64,000 nucleotides of DNA, taken from DATBVX01 sp963810775. GTDB taxonomy: Bacteria; Pseudomonadota; Gammaproteobacteria; Steroidobacterales; Steroidobacteraceae. A program made the translations under genes and the position numbers. The stretch spans positions 186,001-250,000 of the forward strand of contig CAWEOT010000006.1 in the NCBI GenBank assembly GCA_963810775.1. Direction: 5' to 3'. Below are positions 17,740-26,853 of the stretch, in pieces. The notes below the pieces were generated by a model that saw only the letters and a program-made list of their open reading frames with translations, did not search any database and was not told the origin of the DNA. How positions within the stretch are numbered: the first letter of the stretch is position 1; every line of letters begins with the position of its first letter.

Positions 17740-19179
17740 ATGTTCCGACAAGTGTTGACCGCGAGCATCGCGGCGCTCGCCCTGGCCGGCTGTGCGGGGC
17801 AGAAGGTCTCCGAGCCGGCGAAGGAGCCGGCGGCTACGGCCACTGCGGCACCCAAAGCAGCATCGGCCCCAACGCTCAGGGTTCCAGTCGAGTACTACAA
17901 GCTCGCTAACGGCCTGCGAGTCGTGCTGAGCGAGGACCACAGCGTGCCGGTCGCGACGGTGGCGGTGTACTACAACATCGGATTTCGCATCGAGCCGCGC
18001 GATCGCACCGGTTTTGCTCACTTGTTCGAGCACATGATGTTCCAGGGGTCGAAAAATCTCGGAAAGATGGAATTCGTGAAGCTGATCCAGAACAACGGCG
18101 GAGTGCTGAACGGTTCGACGCGCTTCGACTTCACCAACTACTTCGAGGTGGTGCCGTCCAATACGCTCGAGACCATGTTGTGGGCGGAAGCCGATCGCAT
18201 GGGCGGCCTCAACATCACGCAGGAAAATCTCGACAACCAGAACGGCGTGGTGCAGAACGAAGTGAAGGTCAATGTGCTCAATCGCCCGTACGGCGGTTTC
18301 CCGTGGCTCGATGTGCCGCAATATGCAAACCGCAACTGGTACAACGCACACAATTTCTATGGTGATCTGGGCGACCTCGACGCCGCGACGCTCAAGGATG
18401 TCCTCGCTTTCCATGACACTTACTACGGCCCGAACAATGCCGCGCTGGTGGTCGCAGGCGATTTCGACCCCGCGCAGGCACGCGCCTGGATCGAGAAGTA
18501 TTTTGGCCAGCTCACAGCACGTACGCTGCCGGCACAGCCTGACATTTCCGAGCCCCCGCAGACTGAGGAGCGCCGCGCGTCGAAGACCGATGCCCTCGCA
18601 CCACGCCCCGCACTAGCGATCGCTTACCACGTGCCGGAGCGCTGGACGCCGGAGTGGCTCGCGTTCGGCATCATCGACGAATTGCTCCTTCAGGGGGCGG
18701 ACAGCGCTCTGACACGCAAGCTGGTAAAAGAGCGCGGTTACACCGATGAGGTGTCAGGGGGAATAAACCTGCTCGGCAACATGTTCAACTACAAGGGTCC
18801 GATGTTGTGGACAGTCGGCCTGGTGCACGATCCGGAGCACAGTACCGACACCATACTTGCAGACGTCGATGAGACGATCCGGAAGATCCAGGATCAGCAG
18901 GTAAGTACTGCAGAGTTCGAGCGCGCCCTCACCAAGATGCGTTCTGGCTTCTACGATGTGATCGGCTCCGCCGCGCGCTTCGGGCTTGTGGACCTGCTCG
19001 CCTCATTCGCCTTGTTCGATGATGACCCGGCTCGTATCAACGGGCTCGACGCCGAGTTCCGCAAGGTAACTCCCCAGCTCATCCAGCAAACCGCGCGCAA
19101 GTACCTGGTGCCTGCCAACCGCACGGTGCTGACCATCGAACCCGGCCAGGCAGACGACAAGCAGGGAGGTGCGCAATGA
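17740..19179 (+). CDS. M16-family zinc peptidase, lipoprotein, active subunit
   Basis: A 479-residue protein. The N terminus ends in a lipobox (LALAGC, Cys about residue 18), so it is likely lipid-anchored, followed by an Ala/Pro-rich linker. The zinc motif HLFEHMM (HxxEH) is near residue 97, with the distal glutamate in NEVKVNVLNRPYGG. Two M16 domain halves follow. It overlaps the next gene by 4 bases. In such tandem pairs this subunit provides catalysis. It starts 12 bases after the SDR gene. Confidence 0.9.
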   Translation: MFRQVLTASIAALALAGCAGQKVSEPAKEPAATATAAPKAASAPTLRVPVEYYKLANGLRVVLSEDHSVPVATVAVYYNIGFRIEPRDRTGFAHLFEHMMFQGSKNLGKMEFVKLIQNNGGVLNGSTRFDFTNYFEVVPSNTLETMLWAEADRMGGLNITQENLDNQNGVVQNEVKVNVLNRPYGGFPWLDVPQYANRNWYNAHNFYGDLGDLDAATLKDVLAFHDTYYGPNNAALVVAGDFDPAQARAWIEKYFGQLTARTLPAQPDISEPPQTEERRASKTDALAPRPALAIAYHVPERWTPEWLAFGIIDELLLQGADSALTRKLVKERGYTDEVSGGINLLGNMFNYKGPMLWTVGLVHDPEHSTDTILADVDETIRKIQDQQVSTAEFERALTKMRSGFYDVIGSAARFGLVDLLASFALFDDDPARINGLDAEFRKVTPQLIQQTARKYLVPANRTVLTIEPGQADDKQGGAQ

Positions 19180-20555
19180 AAGTCCTCGCTGCACTATTCG
19201 TGCTCACCGCGGCCAGCTCAGCAGTCGCAGTCGAGGCGCCACCTGCGCCTGCTGCGCCGAAAAACTTTCAAGTGCCCGCGAAGGCGGAGCGTGCACTCGC
19301 CAACGGGCTGGAGATGACCTTTATCGAGTTCGGAACCATTCCGAAGACTGCAATCACCGCCATCCTCAGAGTCGGCAACCTCAATGAAGGGGACAAGACC
19401 TGGCTTGCGGATCTCACCGGCGAACTGATCAAGGAAGGTGCCGGCACCCGCTCGGCAAACGAGATCGCCGAGGCCGCGGCCGACATGGGCGGATCGGTCA
19501 ACCTGGCGGTGGGGCCCGATCAGACCACTATTTCAATGGACGTGCTGAGCGAGCACGGCAGCGAAGCGGTCGCACTGATCGCCGACCTGCTGCGCAGGGC
19601 GCAGCTTCCCGGGTCCGAGTTGCCGCGGATCAAGCGCGATTTTCAGCGCCAGCTCGCTCTGTCACGCAGCCAGCCCGACAGCATCGCCAACGAAGCATTC
19701 GCTGCCCTGCTCTATCCGAATCATCCATACGGGAAGATTTATCCGAGCGACGCGCAGCTGGCCGCGTACACGATGGAAGATGTGCGCGGGTTCTATCGCG
19801 ACAACTTCGGGGCGGCGCGCACTCATATCTATGTCGCGGGGCGATTCGACCGGGCCGCGATCGAACAGGCAGTCGAGAGTGCCTTCAGCGACTGGCAAGC
19901 GGGACCGGCTGCGCTGATCAATACGCCGACGGGCGTCAGCAAGCGGCAGATCCGCCTCATCGACCGACCGGGTGCACCGCAGTCGACAATCCTTCTGGGT
20001 CTGCCGGCGATTGATCCGAGCCAGCCGGACTACCTGCAGCTGTCACTGACCAATTCGCTCCTTGGTGGCGAATTCTCTTCGCGCATCACCAGCAACATCC
20101 GCGAGAACAAGGGCTACGCTTATTCGCCACGAAGCTCATTGGACGTGCAATACCGCAGCGGTTACTGGATCGAGGAAGCTGATGTCACCACCAAGGACAC
20201 CGGCAACTCCCTCAAGGAGATCTACGCCGAGATCGATCGGCTGCAGCGTGAGCCGCCGAGCGCAGCAGAGCTCAATGGGATGAAGAACTATCGCGGTGGC
20301 ATTTTTGTGTTGCAGAACGCGACACGCGGTGCACTGATCGGGCAACTGGCGTACATGGATCTGCACGGTCTGCCGGATGATTACCTGACGCACCTGGTCG
20401 AGCGGATCTACGCCGTTACGCCGGACCAGGTGAGTGCGTCTGCACGCAAGTACATCCGCCCAGAAAACATGACGCTTGTGATCGTCGGCGACCTGGCGAA
20501 GGTGCGCCCGCAGCTCGCCAAGGTTCCGCAGCTGAAAGGGCTGCCGCTGAACTGA
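19176..20555 (+). CDS. M16-family peptidase-like protein, non-catalytic subunit
   Basis: A 459-residue secreted protein with a signal peptide (MKVLAALFVLTAASSAVA). It has the M16 fold, but the place of the zinc motif reads DLTGELIKEG, so HxxEH is absent. The C-terminal half keeps the substrate-binding arginine/tyrosine region (NKGYAYSPRSSL). Its start overlaps the stop of the active subunit, which supports an obligate heterodimer in the periplasm, as in mitochondrial processing peptidase-like pairs. The substrate is unknown. Confidence 0.88.
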   Translation: MKVLAALFVLTAASSAVAVEAPPAPAAPKNFQVPAKAERALANGLEMTFIEFGTIPKTAITAILRVGNLNEGDKTWLADLTGELIKEGAGTRSANEIAEAAADMGGSVNLAVGPDQTTISMDVLSEHGSEAVALIADLLRRAQLPGSELPRIKRDFQRQLALSRSQPDSIANEAFAALLYPNHPYGKIYPSDAQLAAYTMEDVRGFYRDNFGAARTHIYVAGRFDRAAIEQAVESAFSDWQAGPAALINTPTGVSKRQIRLIDRPGAPQSTILLGLPAIDPSQPDYLQLSLTNSLLGGEFSSRITSNIRENKGYAYSPRSSLDVQYRSGYWIEEADVTTKDTGNSLKEIYAEIDRLQREPPSAAELNGMKNYRGGIFVLQNATRGALIGQLAYMDLHGLPDDYLTHLVERIYAVTPDQVSASARKYIRPENMTLVIVGDLAKVRPQLAKVPQLKGLPLN

Positions 20556-20559
20556 ACCT

Positions 20560-22158
20560 ATGCCCGATCGCGACGTGATGGAGTATGACGTGCTCGTCGT
20601 CGGCGCGGGCCCGGCCGGGCTCGCCTGCGCCATCCGTCTCAAGCAACTCAAGCCAGACACTGCGGTCTGCGTGCTTGAAAAGGGCTCGGCCGTCGGCGCG
20701 CATTCCCTGTCGGGCGCCGTCATGGAACCGGGACCGCTCGACGCATTGCTGCCGGAGTGGCGACAGAGCGGCCTCGATATCTGCGTACCGGTTGGCAGTG
20801 ATGAGTTCCTGATGCTCACGCGCCGCGGCAGCGTGCGATTTCCAACTCCGCCCCAGATGCGCAATCACGGCAACTTCATCGTCTCGCTGGGACTCCTGAC
20901 ACCGTGGCTGGCGAGCAAAGCCGAGTCACTCGGCATCGATGTCTTCGCGGGATTTGCCGGTGCGCAAGCGCTCGGCAGCGACGAGGGTTCGGTAGCGGGC
21001 GTGCAGATCGGCGACATGGGACTCAACAAGGACGGTACGCCGGGGCCCAATTTCACACCCGGTCCCGAAATCCGCGCGCGTCTCACGGTGCTTGCCGAGG
21101 GTTGCCGCGGAAGCCTCACCAAACAGCTAGTGCGCAAGTTCAAGCTCGACGCCACCTGCGACCCGCAAACCTATGCGCTCGGGCTCAAGGAGCTGTGGCA
21201 ACTACCCGAAGGCCGCGCGCAGGCCGGTCTCGTCCAGCACACGCTCGGCTGGCCACTCGACGCCGCGACGTATGGCGGCGGATTCATCTATCACCTCGAT
21301 CGCGATCGCGTCTATGTCGGGTACGTCGTGGGGCTTGACTACCTCGATCCACGATTTCAGCCGTTCGAGGCGTTCCAGCAGTTCAAGCACCATCCGCGCA
21401 TCCATTCGCTACTCGAGGGCGGTGAGATCGTGTCTGCGGGTGCGCGCAGCATTGCCGCGGGTGGCTGGCAGTCGTTGCCGAAGCTCGAGATGCCAGGCGC
21501 GATGATCGTGGGCGATGCGGCCGGCACCCTCAATTTTCCAAAGATCAAGGGCATCCACCAGGCAATCCGCTGCGGCGTAACCGCCGCCGAACACATCGCC
21601 GAAACCGGCAGCAGTACGGGCTTTGATGCGCGCTGGCGCGCTTCGGAAGGCGGCCGCGAGCTGCGCAAGGTGCGCAACATCAAGCCGGCGTTCAAGCGTG
21701 GTCTGTGGTTTGGCCTGATCAACGCGGGGCTCGAGACGGTGACACTTGGCAAGCTTCCGTGGACATTGCACAACGAGGCCAATTGGAAGCTTGCGAAGAT
21801 CGACTCATTCGAGTCGCCCGACCGGGAGTGGGGCACTCGCGATCTTGCGCCACGTGATCGCCTGGCCTCGGTGTTCCTGGCCGCCACGGCGCACGATGAA
21901 AGTCAGCCGGTACACCTCAAGGTCGCGGACTTGTCGATCTGTGCGGGGCGATGCAGCGTTGAATACGCCAATCCCTGCACGCGGTTCTGTCCAGCCAGTG
22001 TGTACGAAATGGTAGACGACGGGGCTGGTGGCAAGCGCTTGCAGATCAACGCCGCCAATTGTGTGCATTGCAAGGCCTGCGACATCAAGGATCCATACGA
22101 GATCATCACGTGGGTCCCGCCCGAGGGTGGCAGTGGCCCGAACTACCAATCGCTCTAG
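20560..22158 (+). CDS. electron transfer flavoprotein-ubiquinone oxidoreductase
   Basis: A 532-residue protein. FAD-binding GAGPAGLACA lies near residues 16-25, and the quinone/FAD domain has GAHSLSGAVMEPGPL. The C terminus holds the 4Fe-4S site: CSVEYANPC, RFCPASVYE, and NCVHCKACDIKDP with the conserved DPYEIITW end. It passes electrons from ETF, loaded by acyl-CoA dehydrogenases, to ubiquinone at the inner membrane. This suits the surrounding acyl-CoA catabolism genes. It begins 4 bases after the M16 pair. Confidence 0.95.
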   Translation: MPDRDVMEYDVLVVGAGPAGLACAIRLKQLKPDTAVCVLEKGSAVGAHSLSGAVMEPGPLDALLPEWRQSGLDICVPVGSDEFLMLTRRGSVRFPTPPQMRNHGNFIVSLGLLTPWLASKAESLGIDVFAGFAGAQALGSDEGSVAGVQIGDMGLNKDGTPGPNFTPGPEIRARLTVLAEGCRGSLTKQLVRKFKLDATCDPQTYALGLKELWQLPEGRAQAGLVQHTLGWPLDAATYGGGFIYHLDRDRVYVGYVVGLDYLDPRFQPFEAFQQFKHHPRIHSLLEGGEIVSAGARSIAAGGWQSLPKLEMPGAMIVGDAAGTLNFPKIKGIHQAIRCGVTAAEHIAETGSSTGFDARWRASEGGRELRKVRNIKPAFKRGLWFGLINAGLETVTLGKLPWTLHNEANWKLAKIDSFESPDREWGTRDLAPRDRLASVFLAATAHDESQPVHLKVADLSICAGRCSVEYANPCTRFCPASVYEMVDDGAGGKRLQINAANCVHCKACDIKDPYEIITWVPPEGGSGPNYQSL

Positions 22159-22197
22159 CCTGATGACGTCCGCCCGTCGCCACGAACCATTCGCCGC

Positions 22198-23307
22198 ATG
22201 AGCCGCGGCGCCATTCGCTCCGCATACGCATCGCAGGTCGCCCATGCCAGCCTGACGCGCGATCGCAACCAGGAACAGGTGGCCGGCAAGCTCGATGAGC
22301 TGCGCACGCGCCTGATGGGCAACCCGCGCGAATTCACGTATTGGGCACACCGCTTGCGCAAGCTCTTGCCGGGCCAGAGCAGCTTGACGCCGGTGCGAGG
22401 GATTTACCTGTGGGGCAGCGTCGGGCGCGGCAAGACGATGCTGATGGATCTGTTCTTTGAATCGCTGCCATTCCGTGATCGTGAGCGACGCCACTTCCAT
22501 CGCTTCATGCACGCCGTGCACGATGACTTGCGCAAGTTGAAATCGCGCGCCTATCCGCTCGAGTCGGTCGCGCACCAGATTGCACGCCGCACGCGCATCA
22601 TCTGCTTCGACGAGTTCCAGGTAAGCGATATCGCCGACGCGATGATCCTGGGCACGCTGTTCGATGCGCTGTTCCGGCGTGGCGTGACCCTGGTCGCGAC
22701 TTCGAACACGCCGCCGCGCGAGCTTTATCGGGACGGGTTACAACACGAGCGATTCTTGCCCGCCATTTCGCTCATCGAGAAGCACACGACAGTGCTGCAT
22801 CTTGAAGGCGCAATCGACTATCGCCTCCGCCACCTGAAACAGGCGCCGATCTATCTTGCCGCTGATGGCGCAGACACACCGCAGCGCCTGATGCAGATAT
22901 TCGCCTCCGTCGCCGGCGCGCCCGGCACAGAAGATGGCACCGTGACGATTGAGCACCGGCGTATCGGCTGCGTTCGTCAATCCGAAGCCGTCATCTGGTT
23001 CGAATTCCGCGATCTGTGTGACGGACCTCGCAGCCAGAACGATTACATCGAGTTGGCGCGCAGCTGTCATACACTCATCGTTGCCAACGTGCCGGTGTTC
23101 GGTCCCGCGCATGAGAACGCCGCGCGTCGCTTCATCGCGCTGGTCGATGAGCTCTATGACCGCAATGTCAACCTCATTCTCTCCGCCAACGCACCACCGG
23201 ATGAGCTCTACCGTGGCGAGAAGCTGAAGCTCGAGTTCCCGCGCACATCGAGTCGCCTGATCGAGATGCAGACTGAGGAATATCTGGCACGTCCCCACAA
23301 ACCCTGA
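22198..23307 (+). CDS. zapE: cell division ATPase ZapE (AFG1 family)
   Basis: A 369-residue AAA-type ATPase. Walker A is GSVGRGKTMLMDLF, Walker B IICFDEFQVSDIADAMIL, and sensor 1 TSNTPPRELYRDGLQ. The C-terminal EYLARPHKP is short. The family (AFG1 in mitochondria, ZapE in bacteria) modulates FtsZ ring stability under stress. The gene is not functionally linked to its neighbours as far as can be seen. Confidence 0.92.
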   Translation: MSRGAIRSAYASQVAHASLTRDRNQEQVAGKLDELRTRLMGNPREFTYWAHRLRKLLPGQSSLTPVRGIYLWGSVGRGKTMLMDLFFESLPFRDRERRHFHRFMHAVHDDLRKLKSRAYPLESVAHQIARRTRIICFDEFQVSDIADAMILGTLFDALFRRGVTLVATSNTPPRELYRDGLQHERFLPAISLIEKHTTVLHLEGAIDYRLRHLKQAPIYLAADGADTPQRLMQIFASVAGAPGTEDGTVTIEHRRIGCVRQSEAVIWFEFRDLCDGPRSQNDYIELARSCHTLIVANVPVFGPAHENAARRFIALVDELYDRNVNLILSANAPPDELYRGEKLKLEFPRTSSRLIEMQTEEYLARPHKP

Positions 23308-23384
23308 ATGCATCGCGCGCGTGATGTACGGGTGCGAAGCGTTCTCGCTTACAATCCAGCGCTTCGGCCCACGGAGTTCCCTGA

Positions 23385-24086
23385 GTGCAGAAACTCTTCC
23401 CATCGGCTGACGCGGCACTCGCCGGGCTCATCAAGGATGGCCAGACGATCGCCGTCGGTGGCTTCGGCCTGTGCGGCATCCCTGAAGCGCTGATCACCGC
23501 GCTGCGCGATACCGGCGCGAAGAGCCTCACCGTAATCTCGAACAACGCCGGCGTGGACGATTTCGGCTTGGGGATGCTGCTGCGGACCCGGCAGATCCAC
23601 AAGATGATTTCCTCCTATGTCGGCGAGAACAAGGAATTCGAGCGCCAATTTCTTTCTGGTGAGTTACAGCTCGAGTTCACGCCGCAGGGAACGCTGGCCG
23701 AAAAACTCCGCGCCGGCGGCGCGGGCATTCCGGCGTTTTTCACCCGCACCGGCTATGGCACGGTAGTCGCGGAAGGCAAGGAAACGCGCGAGTTCGACGG
23801 CGACCAGTTTGTGCTCGAGCACTCCCTGCGTGCGGATGTTTCGCTGGTGAAGGCCTGGCGTGCCGACAAGGCAGGCAACCTCGTGTATCGCAAGACCGCG
23901 CGAAACTTCAACCCGATGATCGCGACCGCGGGCCGGATCTGTATCGCCGAAGCCGAGGAGATCGTCGAGCTCGGCGCCCTGGAAGCCGATCACATCCATA
24001 CGCCGGGAATCTTCGTGAAGCGGCTGGTGCACAACCCGCATCCCGAGAAACGCATCGAGCAGCGCACCGTGAGGAAGTCCTCGTGA
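23385..24086 (+). CDS. scoA: 3-oxoacid CoA-transferase subunit A
   Basis: A 233-residue protein starting at GTG 23385. The family signature GQTIAVGGFGLCGIPEALI occurs near residue 20, and the CoA-binding region includes GGAGIPAFFTRTGYGTVVAEG. It forms a heterotetramer with the B subunit and activates acetoacetate with succinyl-CoA, or a related 3-oxoacid. A TACAAT at 23350-23355 is a possible -10 box. It overlaps scoB by 4 bases. Confidence 0.93.
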   Translation: MQKLFPSADAALAGLIKDGQTIAVGGFGLCGIPEALITALRDTGAKSLTVISNNAGVDDFGLGMLLRTRQIHKMISSYVGENKEFERQFLSGELQLEFTPQGTLAEKLRAGGAGIPAFFTRTGYGTVVAEGKETREFDGDQFVLEHSLRADVSLVKAWRADKAGNLVYRKTARNFNPMIATAGRICIAEAEEIVELGALEADHIHTPGIFVKRLVHNPHPEKRIEQRTVRKSS

Positions 24087-24712
24087 GCTGGAATCGCGAT
24101 CAGATGGCGCAACGCGCCGCACAGGAGTTGCGCGACGGCTTCTACGTGAATCTCGGCATCGGCCTGCCGACGCTGGTGGCGAATTTCATTCCGCCGGGCA
24201 TGGACGTCTGGCTGCAAAGCGAGAACGGCCTGCTTGGAGTAGGGCCGTTTCCGACCGAAGACGAAGTTGATGCCGATCTCATCAATGCCGGCAAGCAGAC
24301 AGTGACCGCCCGCGTCGGCGCCGCCTACTTCAGCAGTGCCGAATCATTCGCAATGATCCGTGGTGGTCATATCGATCTCGCCATTCTCGGCGCCATGCAG
24401 GTGACCGATTCAGGTGACATCGCAAACTGGATGATCCCGGGAAAACTCGTGAAGGGTATGGGCGGAGCAATGGACCTCGTGGCCGGCGTCGAGCGCATCA
24501 TCGTGTTGATGGAACACACAGCGAAGGGCGGCGAGCACAAGATCATCAGGAAATGCACACTGCCACTCACCGGTGTCGGTGTCATCGACCGCATCATCAC
24601 CGAGCTGTGCGTGCTCGATGTAACTCCACAGGGACTCAAGCTGGTTGAGCTCGCGCCCGGCGTTGGGCTTGAAGAGGTACGTACAAAGACTGGCTGCCCA
24701 GTGCACGCTTGA
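24083..24712 (+). CDS. scoB: 3-oxoacid CoA-transferase subunit B
   Basis: A 209-residue subunit from GTG 24083. The catalytic glutamate lies in QSENGLLGVGPFP (SENGLLG signature). The remainder (GGHIDLAILGAMQV and GVERIIVLMEHTAKGGEHKI) matches succinyl-CoA:3-ketoacid CoA-transferase B. Together with the thiolase at 14743 it would close acetoacetate use from leucine and tyrosine degradation. Confidence 0.94.
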   Translation: MSWNRDQMAQRAAQELRDGFYVNLGIGLPTLVANFIPPGMDVWLQSENGLLGVGPFPTEDEVDADLINAGKQTVTARVGAAYFSSAESFAMIRGGHIDLAILGAMQVTDSGDIANWMIPGKLVKGMGGAMDLVAGVERIIVLMEHTAKGGEHKIIRKCTLPLTGVGVIDRIITELCVLDVTPQGLKLVELAPGVGLEEVRTKTGCPVHA

Positions 24713-24722
24713 ATCGAGACTG

Positions 24723-25763
24723 TTACGGCTCTTTACCCGTCTTTAGCGGGTAGCCGCCGTCGCGCCAGGCCTTCATGCCCCCGTCCAAGGCTACCGCCCG
24801 TTGGAATCCCATCTCGCGCATCGTCGCCGCGGCCAGCGTCGAGATTCGCCCGAACTCGCAGTAGGCAAGGATGCGCCTGGTTGGGTCCGGCAGGTCCTCA
24901 CTGGCACGTAATTCGAGCTGACCACGCGGCAGCAGGCGTGCTCCCGGAATGTGCCCGGCCTCATAAGCGTCGCGCTCGCGCACATCGAGAATGATGAGAT
25001 CACACGCCTGGTCCGCGATTCGCGCCTTCAATTCCACGAGCGACATGAAGGGCACGACCGCGGCGGCTTCGGCAAGCATCTGCGCCACAGTCTTGCCGCC
25101 ACTCATGTTGGTGCGCAGCGCCTCGGTGATATGAGTTGGCATCGAGAGATTGAGGCTGTGCATCATCTCGACGAAGCCTGCGCGGTCGCGCTTCTGCAGC
25201 CGTGAGTTTTCCTTCAGCTCCTGCGCAATGGTCGAATGGCTGCGGCCCTTGTATTCATGTGCCGGAAACACCTTGAGCGCGGAATCGAGTTGCAGCAGGT
25301 GGGCAAACAGGCTGTCGTAGAGCGCCTCGGCCTCGCCCGTGGGTAGATCTGTGCGGCCGGTCGCGCCGATGAGAAGCGTATCGCCGGTGAACACACGGTC
25401 CTGCGCGATCAGACACATCGAATCGCGCGTGTGGCCAGGCGTGTGCAGCACCTGCAGGCGCAGCCGCCCGACGGCCACCATCTCGCCATCATCGACGCGC
25501 ATGTCCACGAACGGTGCCGGGCTCGCACGATGCATCACTACGGGTACTTCGAGCTGACGAGCGAGCTGGCGCGTGGCCGTGAAGTGATCAGCGTGAGTGT
25601 GCGTGTCGATGACGTAGCGGATGCGAACCCCGCTGCGGGCGGCGAGCGTGGCGTAGCGATCCAGCTGGCTGATCTCGGGATCGATCACGGCAGCCGCGCA
25701 GGTCTCGCCGCAACCGATGAGATAGGACTGACAACCACCCGTCGCGATTTGCTCGAATATCAT
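24723..25763 (-). CDS. persulfide dioxygenase-rhodanese fusion protein
   Basis: A 346-residue fusion. The N-terminal metallo-beta-lactamase fold of ETHE1 type (about 1-240) has THTHADH, VLHTPGHTRDS and FTGDTLLIGATGRTDLP, which supply the mononuclear iron ligands. The C-terminal rhodanese domain (about 245-340) has DVRERDAYEAGHIPGA and an active-site loop ILAYCEFGRIST with the persulfide-carrying cysteine. It would oxidise glutathione persulfide to sulfite and transfer sulfane sulfur, a role in sulfide detoxification or cysteine sulfur catabolism. Convergent with scoB, 10 bases apart. Confidence 0.88.
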   Translation of the reverse strand: MIFEQIATGGCQSYLIGCGETCAAAVIDPEISQLDRYATLAARSGVRIRYVIDTHTHADHFTATRQLARQLEVPVVMHRASPAPFVDMRVDDGEMVAVGRLRLQVLHTPGHTRDSMCLIAQDRVFTGDTLLIGATGRTDLPTGEAEALYDSLFAHLLQLDSALKVFPAHEYKGRSHSTIAQELKENSRLQKRDRAGFVEMMHSLNLSMPTHITEALRTNMSGGKTVAQMLAEAAAVVPFMSLVELKARIADQACDLIILDVRERDAYEAGHIPGARLLPRGQLELRASEDLPDPTRRILAYCEFGRISTLAAATMREMGFQRAVALDGGMKAWRDGGYPLKTGKEP

Positions 25764-25833
25764 CGCGTTCTCCCGCGGACGCCTCGACCCCCAAGGCGCT
25801 AGTTGCCGTGCGCCCGCGGGAGGTCCGATAGCT

Positions 25834-26217
25834 CTAGGGTTTCAACTCCTCGTACAGGCTGTCGGACTCGATCTTGCGAAACTTGTCCAGACCCTTGACC
25901 CAATCCCGATACTCGGTGCTCGCCGCGATTTTCGCATCGTCACTCGCGAGCGACGCGATGTTCGGATATTCAACCGCCACGACGACCGCACCGGCATTGG
26001 GACCTGCAAATCTGGCTCTGAACACCCGGATGGTTGCGGCGCTCTGCATCTTCTTCAGGATCTCCTGGCCGCGTGCGAGTTCCTTGACGTAGGCCTCGAC
26101 GTTGTCGCTATGGACAACCACGACCCGCAGCACGGGAGATTCAGCGGCGAAGAGGCTGGTGCAGGGAGCAATGCATAGTGCAAGAGCAATCAACACGGGT
26201 CTTATCAGCGTTTTCAT
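25834..26217 (-). CDS. small secreted protein of unknown function
   Basis: A 127-residue protein from ATG 26217, which places a clean signal peptide at the N terminus (MKTLIRPVLIALALCIAPCTSLFA). The mature part, about 100 residues, has the alternating pattern of a ferredoxin-like or dimeric alpha-beta-barrel fold (LRVVVVHSDNVEAY, then AVVVAVEYPNIASLASD). I do not recognise a specific family. It lies downstream of the HxlR gene on the same strand, 111 bases apart. Confidence 0.65.
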   Translation of the reverse strand: MKTLIRPVLIALALCIAPCTSLFAAESPVLRVVVVHSDNVEAYVKELARGQEILKKMQSAATIRVFRARFAGPNAGAVVVAVEYPNIASLASDDAKIAASTEYRDWVKGLDKFRKIESDSLYEELKP

Positions 26218-26328
26218 AGGCCGTTCCTTATTATGGCGCGTGATGCGCGTTTGTAGGGCGGCGCCACCTTGCGACCCAAGTCCGCGAGTGTCAACCATGC
26301 GGCACACAAATCGAAGCGTAATCGCTCA

Positions 26329-26754
26329 TTAACGCGCAGCTCGCTTGCGCGCACGTAGGTCGCGACCGGCAGATGGGACGCGCCCGGACGAAGCCGGCCG
26401 CTCGCTGTAGGTGCGCGTACCGGGAATATGGCGCTTGCCCCAGCGCACCAGCGCCAGCACCACCTCACCCAGGTCGCGTCCCTTGTCGCTGAGCTCATAG
26501 GCATAGCGGACCGGTCGATCCTGGTAAGGCGCACTGCGGATGAGGCCCGCCTCCTCGAGGCGTCGCAGCCGATCGGCAAGGATGTTGGTCGGAATCCCTT
26601 CGGGCGATCCCAGAACTTCGCCGTAGGTCCGCTTGCCGTGCAGCAGGTCACGGACCACAAGCAGCGACCACTTGTCGCCGATGAGATCGAGCGTACTCGC
26701 CACCGGGCACGGCGAACGCCGCAAGGCTCCTGTCTTCCTGTGTGTAGTTGTCAT
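26329..26754 (-). CDS. HxlR-family winged-helix transcriptional regulator
   Basis: A 141-residue regulator from ATG 26754. The family core is present: CPVASTLDLIGDKWSLLVVR, then the winged helix with RTYGEVLGSPEGIPTNILADRL. The cysteine in CPV is the residue used for redox or electrophile sensing in some members, but sensing here is not shown. The C-terminal Arg/Ala-rich tail is unusual. It is divergent from a membrane-protein gene; the shared region contains two clear palindromes that are likely its operators. Confidence 0.92.
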   Translation of the reverse strand: MTTTHRKTGALRRSPCPVASTLDLIGDKWSLLVVRDLLHGKRTYGEVLGSPEGIPTNILADRLRRLEEAGLIRSAPYQDRPVRYAYELSDKGRDLGEVVLALVRWGKRHIPGTRTYSERPASSGRVPSAGRDLRARKRAAR

Positions 26755-26774
26755 TGACTGCCCCCGAATCTGGT

Positions 26775-26832
26775 CACTTGCATAGTACAAGTTGCAGTGC
26801 TAGCCTGTCCACTGACTTGTACTTTGCAAGTG
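26775..26832. promoter_or_regulatory. paired ACTTG-N7-CAAGT operators for the HxlR regulator
   Basis: ACTTGCATAGTACAAGT at 26776-26792 and ACTTGTACTTTGCAAGT at 26815-26831 each form ACTTG-N7-CAAGT. The two also mirror each other: 18 bases with one mismatch, 26775-26792 against 26815-26832. The centres are 39 bases apart, close to four helical turns. They lie between the divergent starts at 26754 and 26854, so one dimer at each site could control both genes. Confidence 0.75.
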
Positions 26833-26853
26833 ACTAGGACAAGGAGAATCGTC

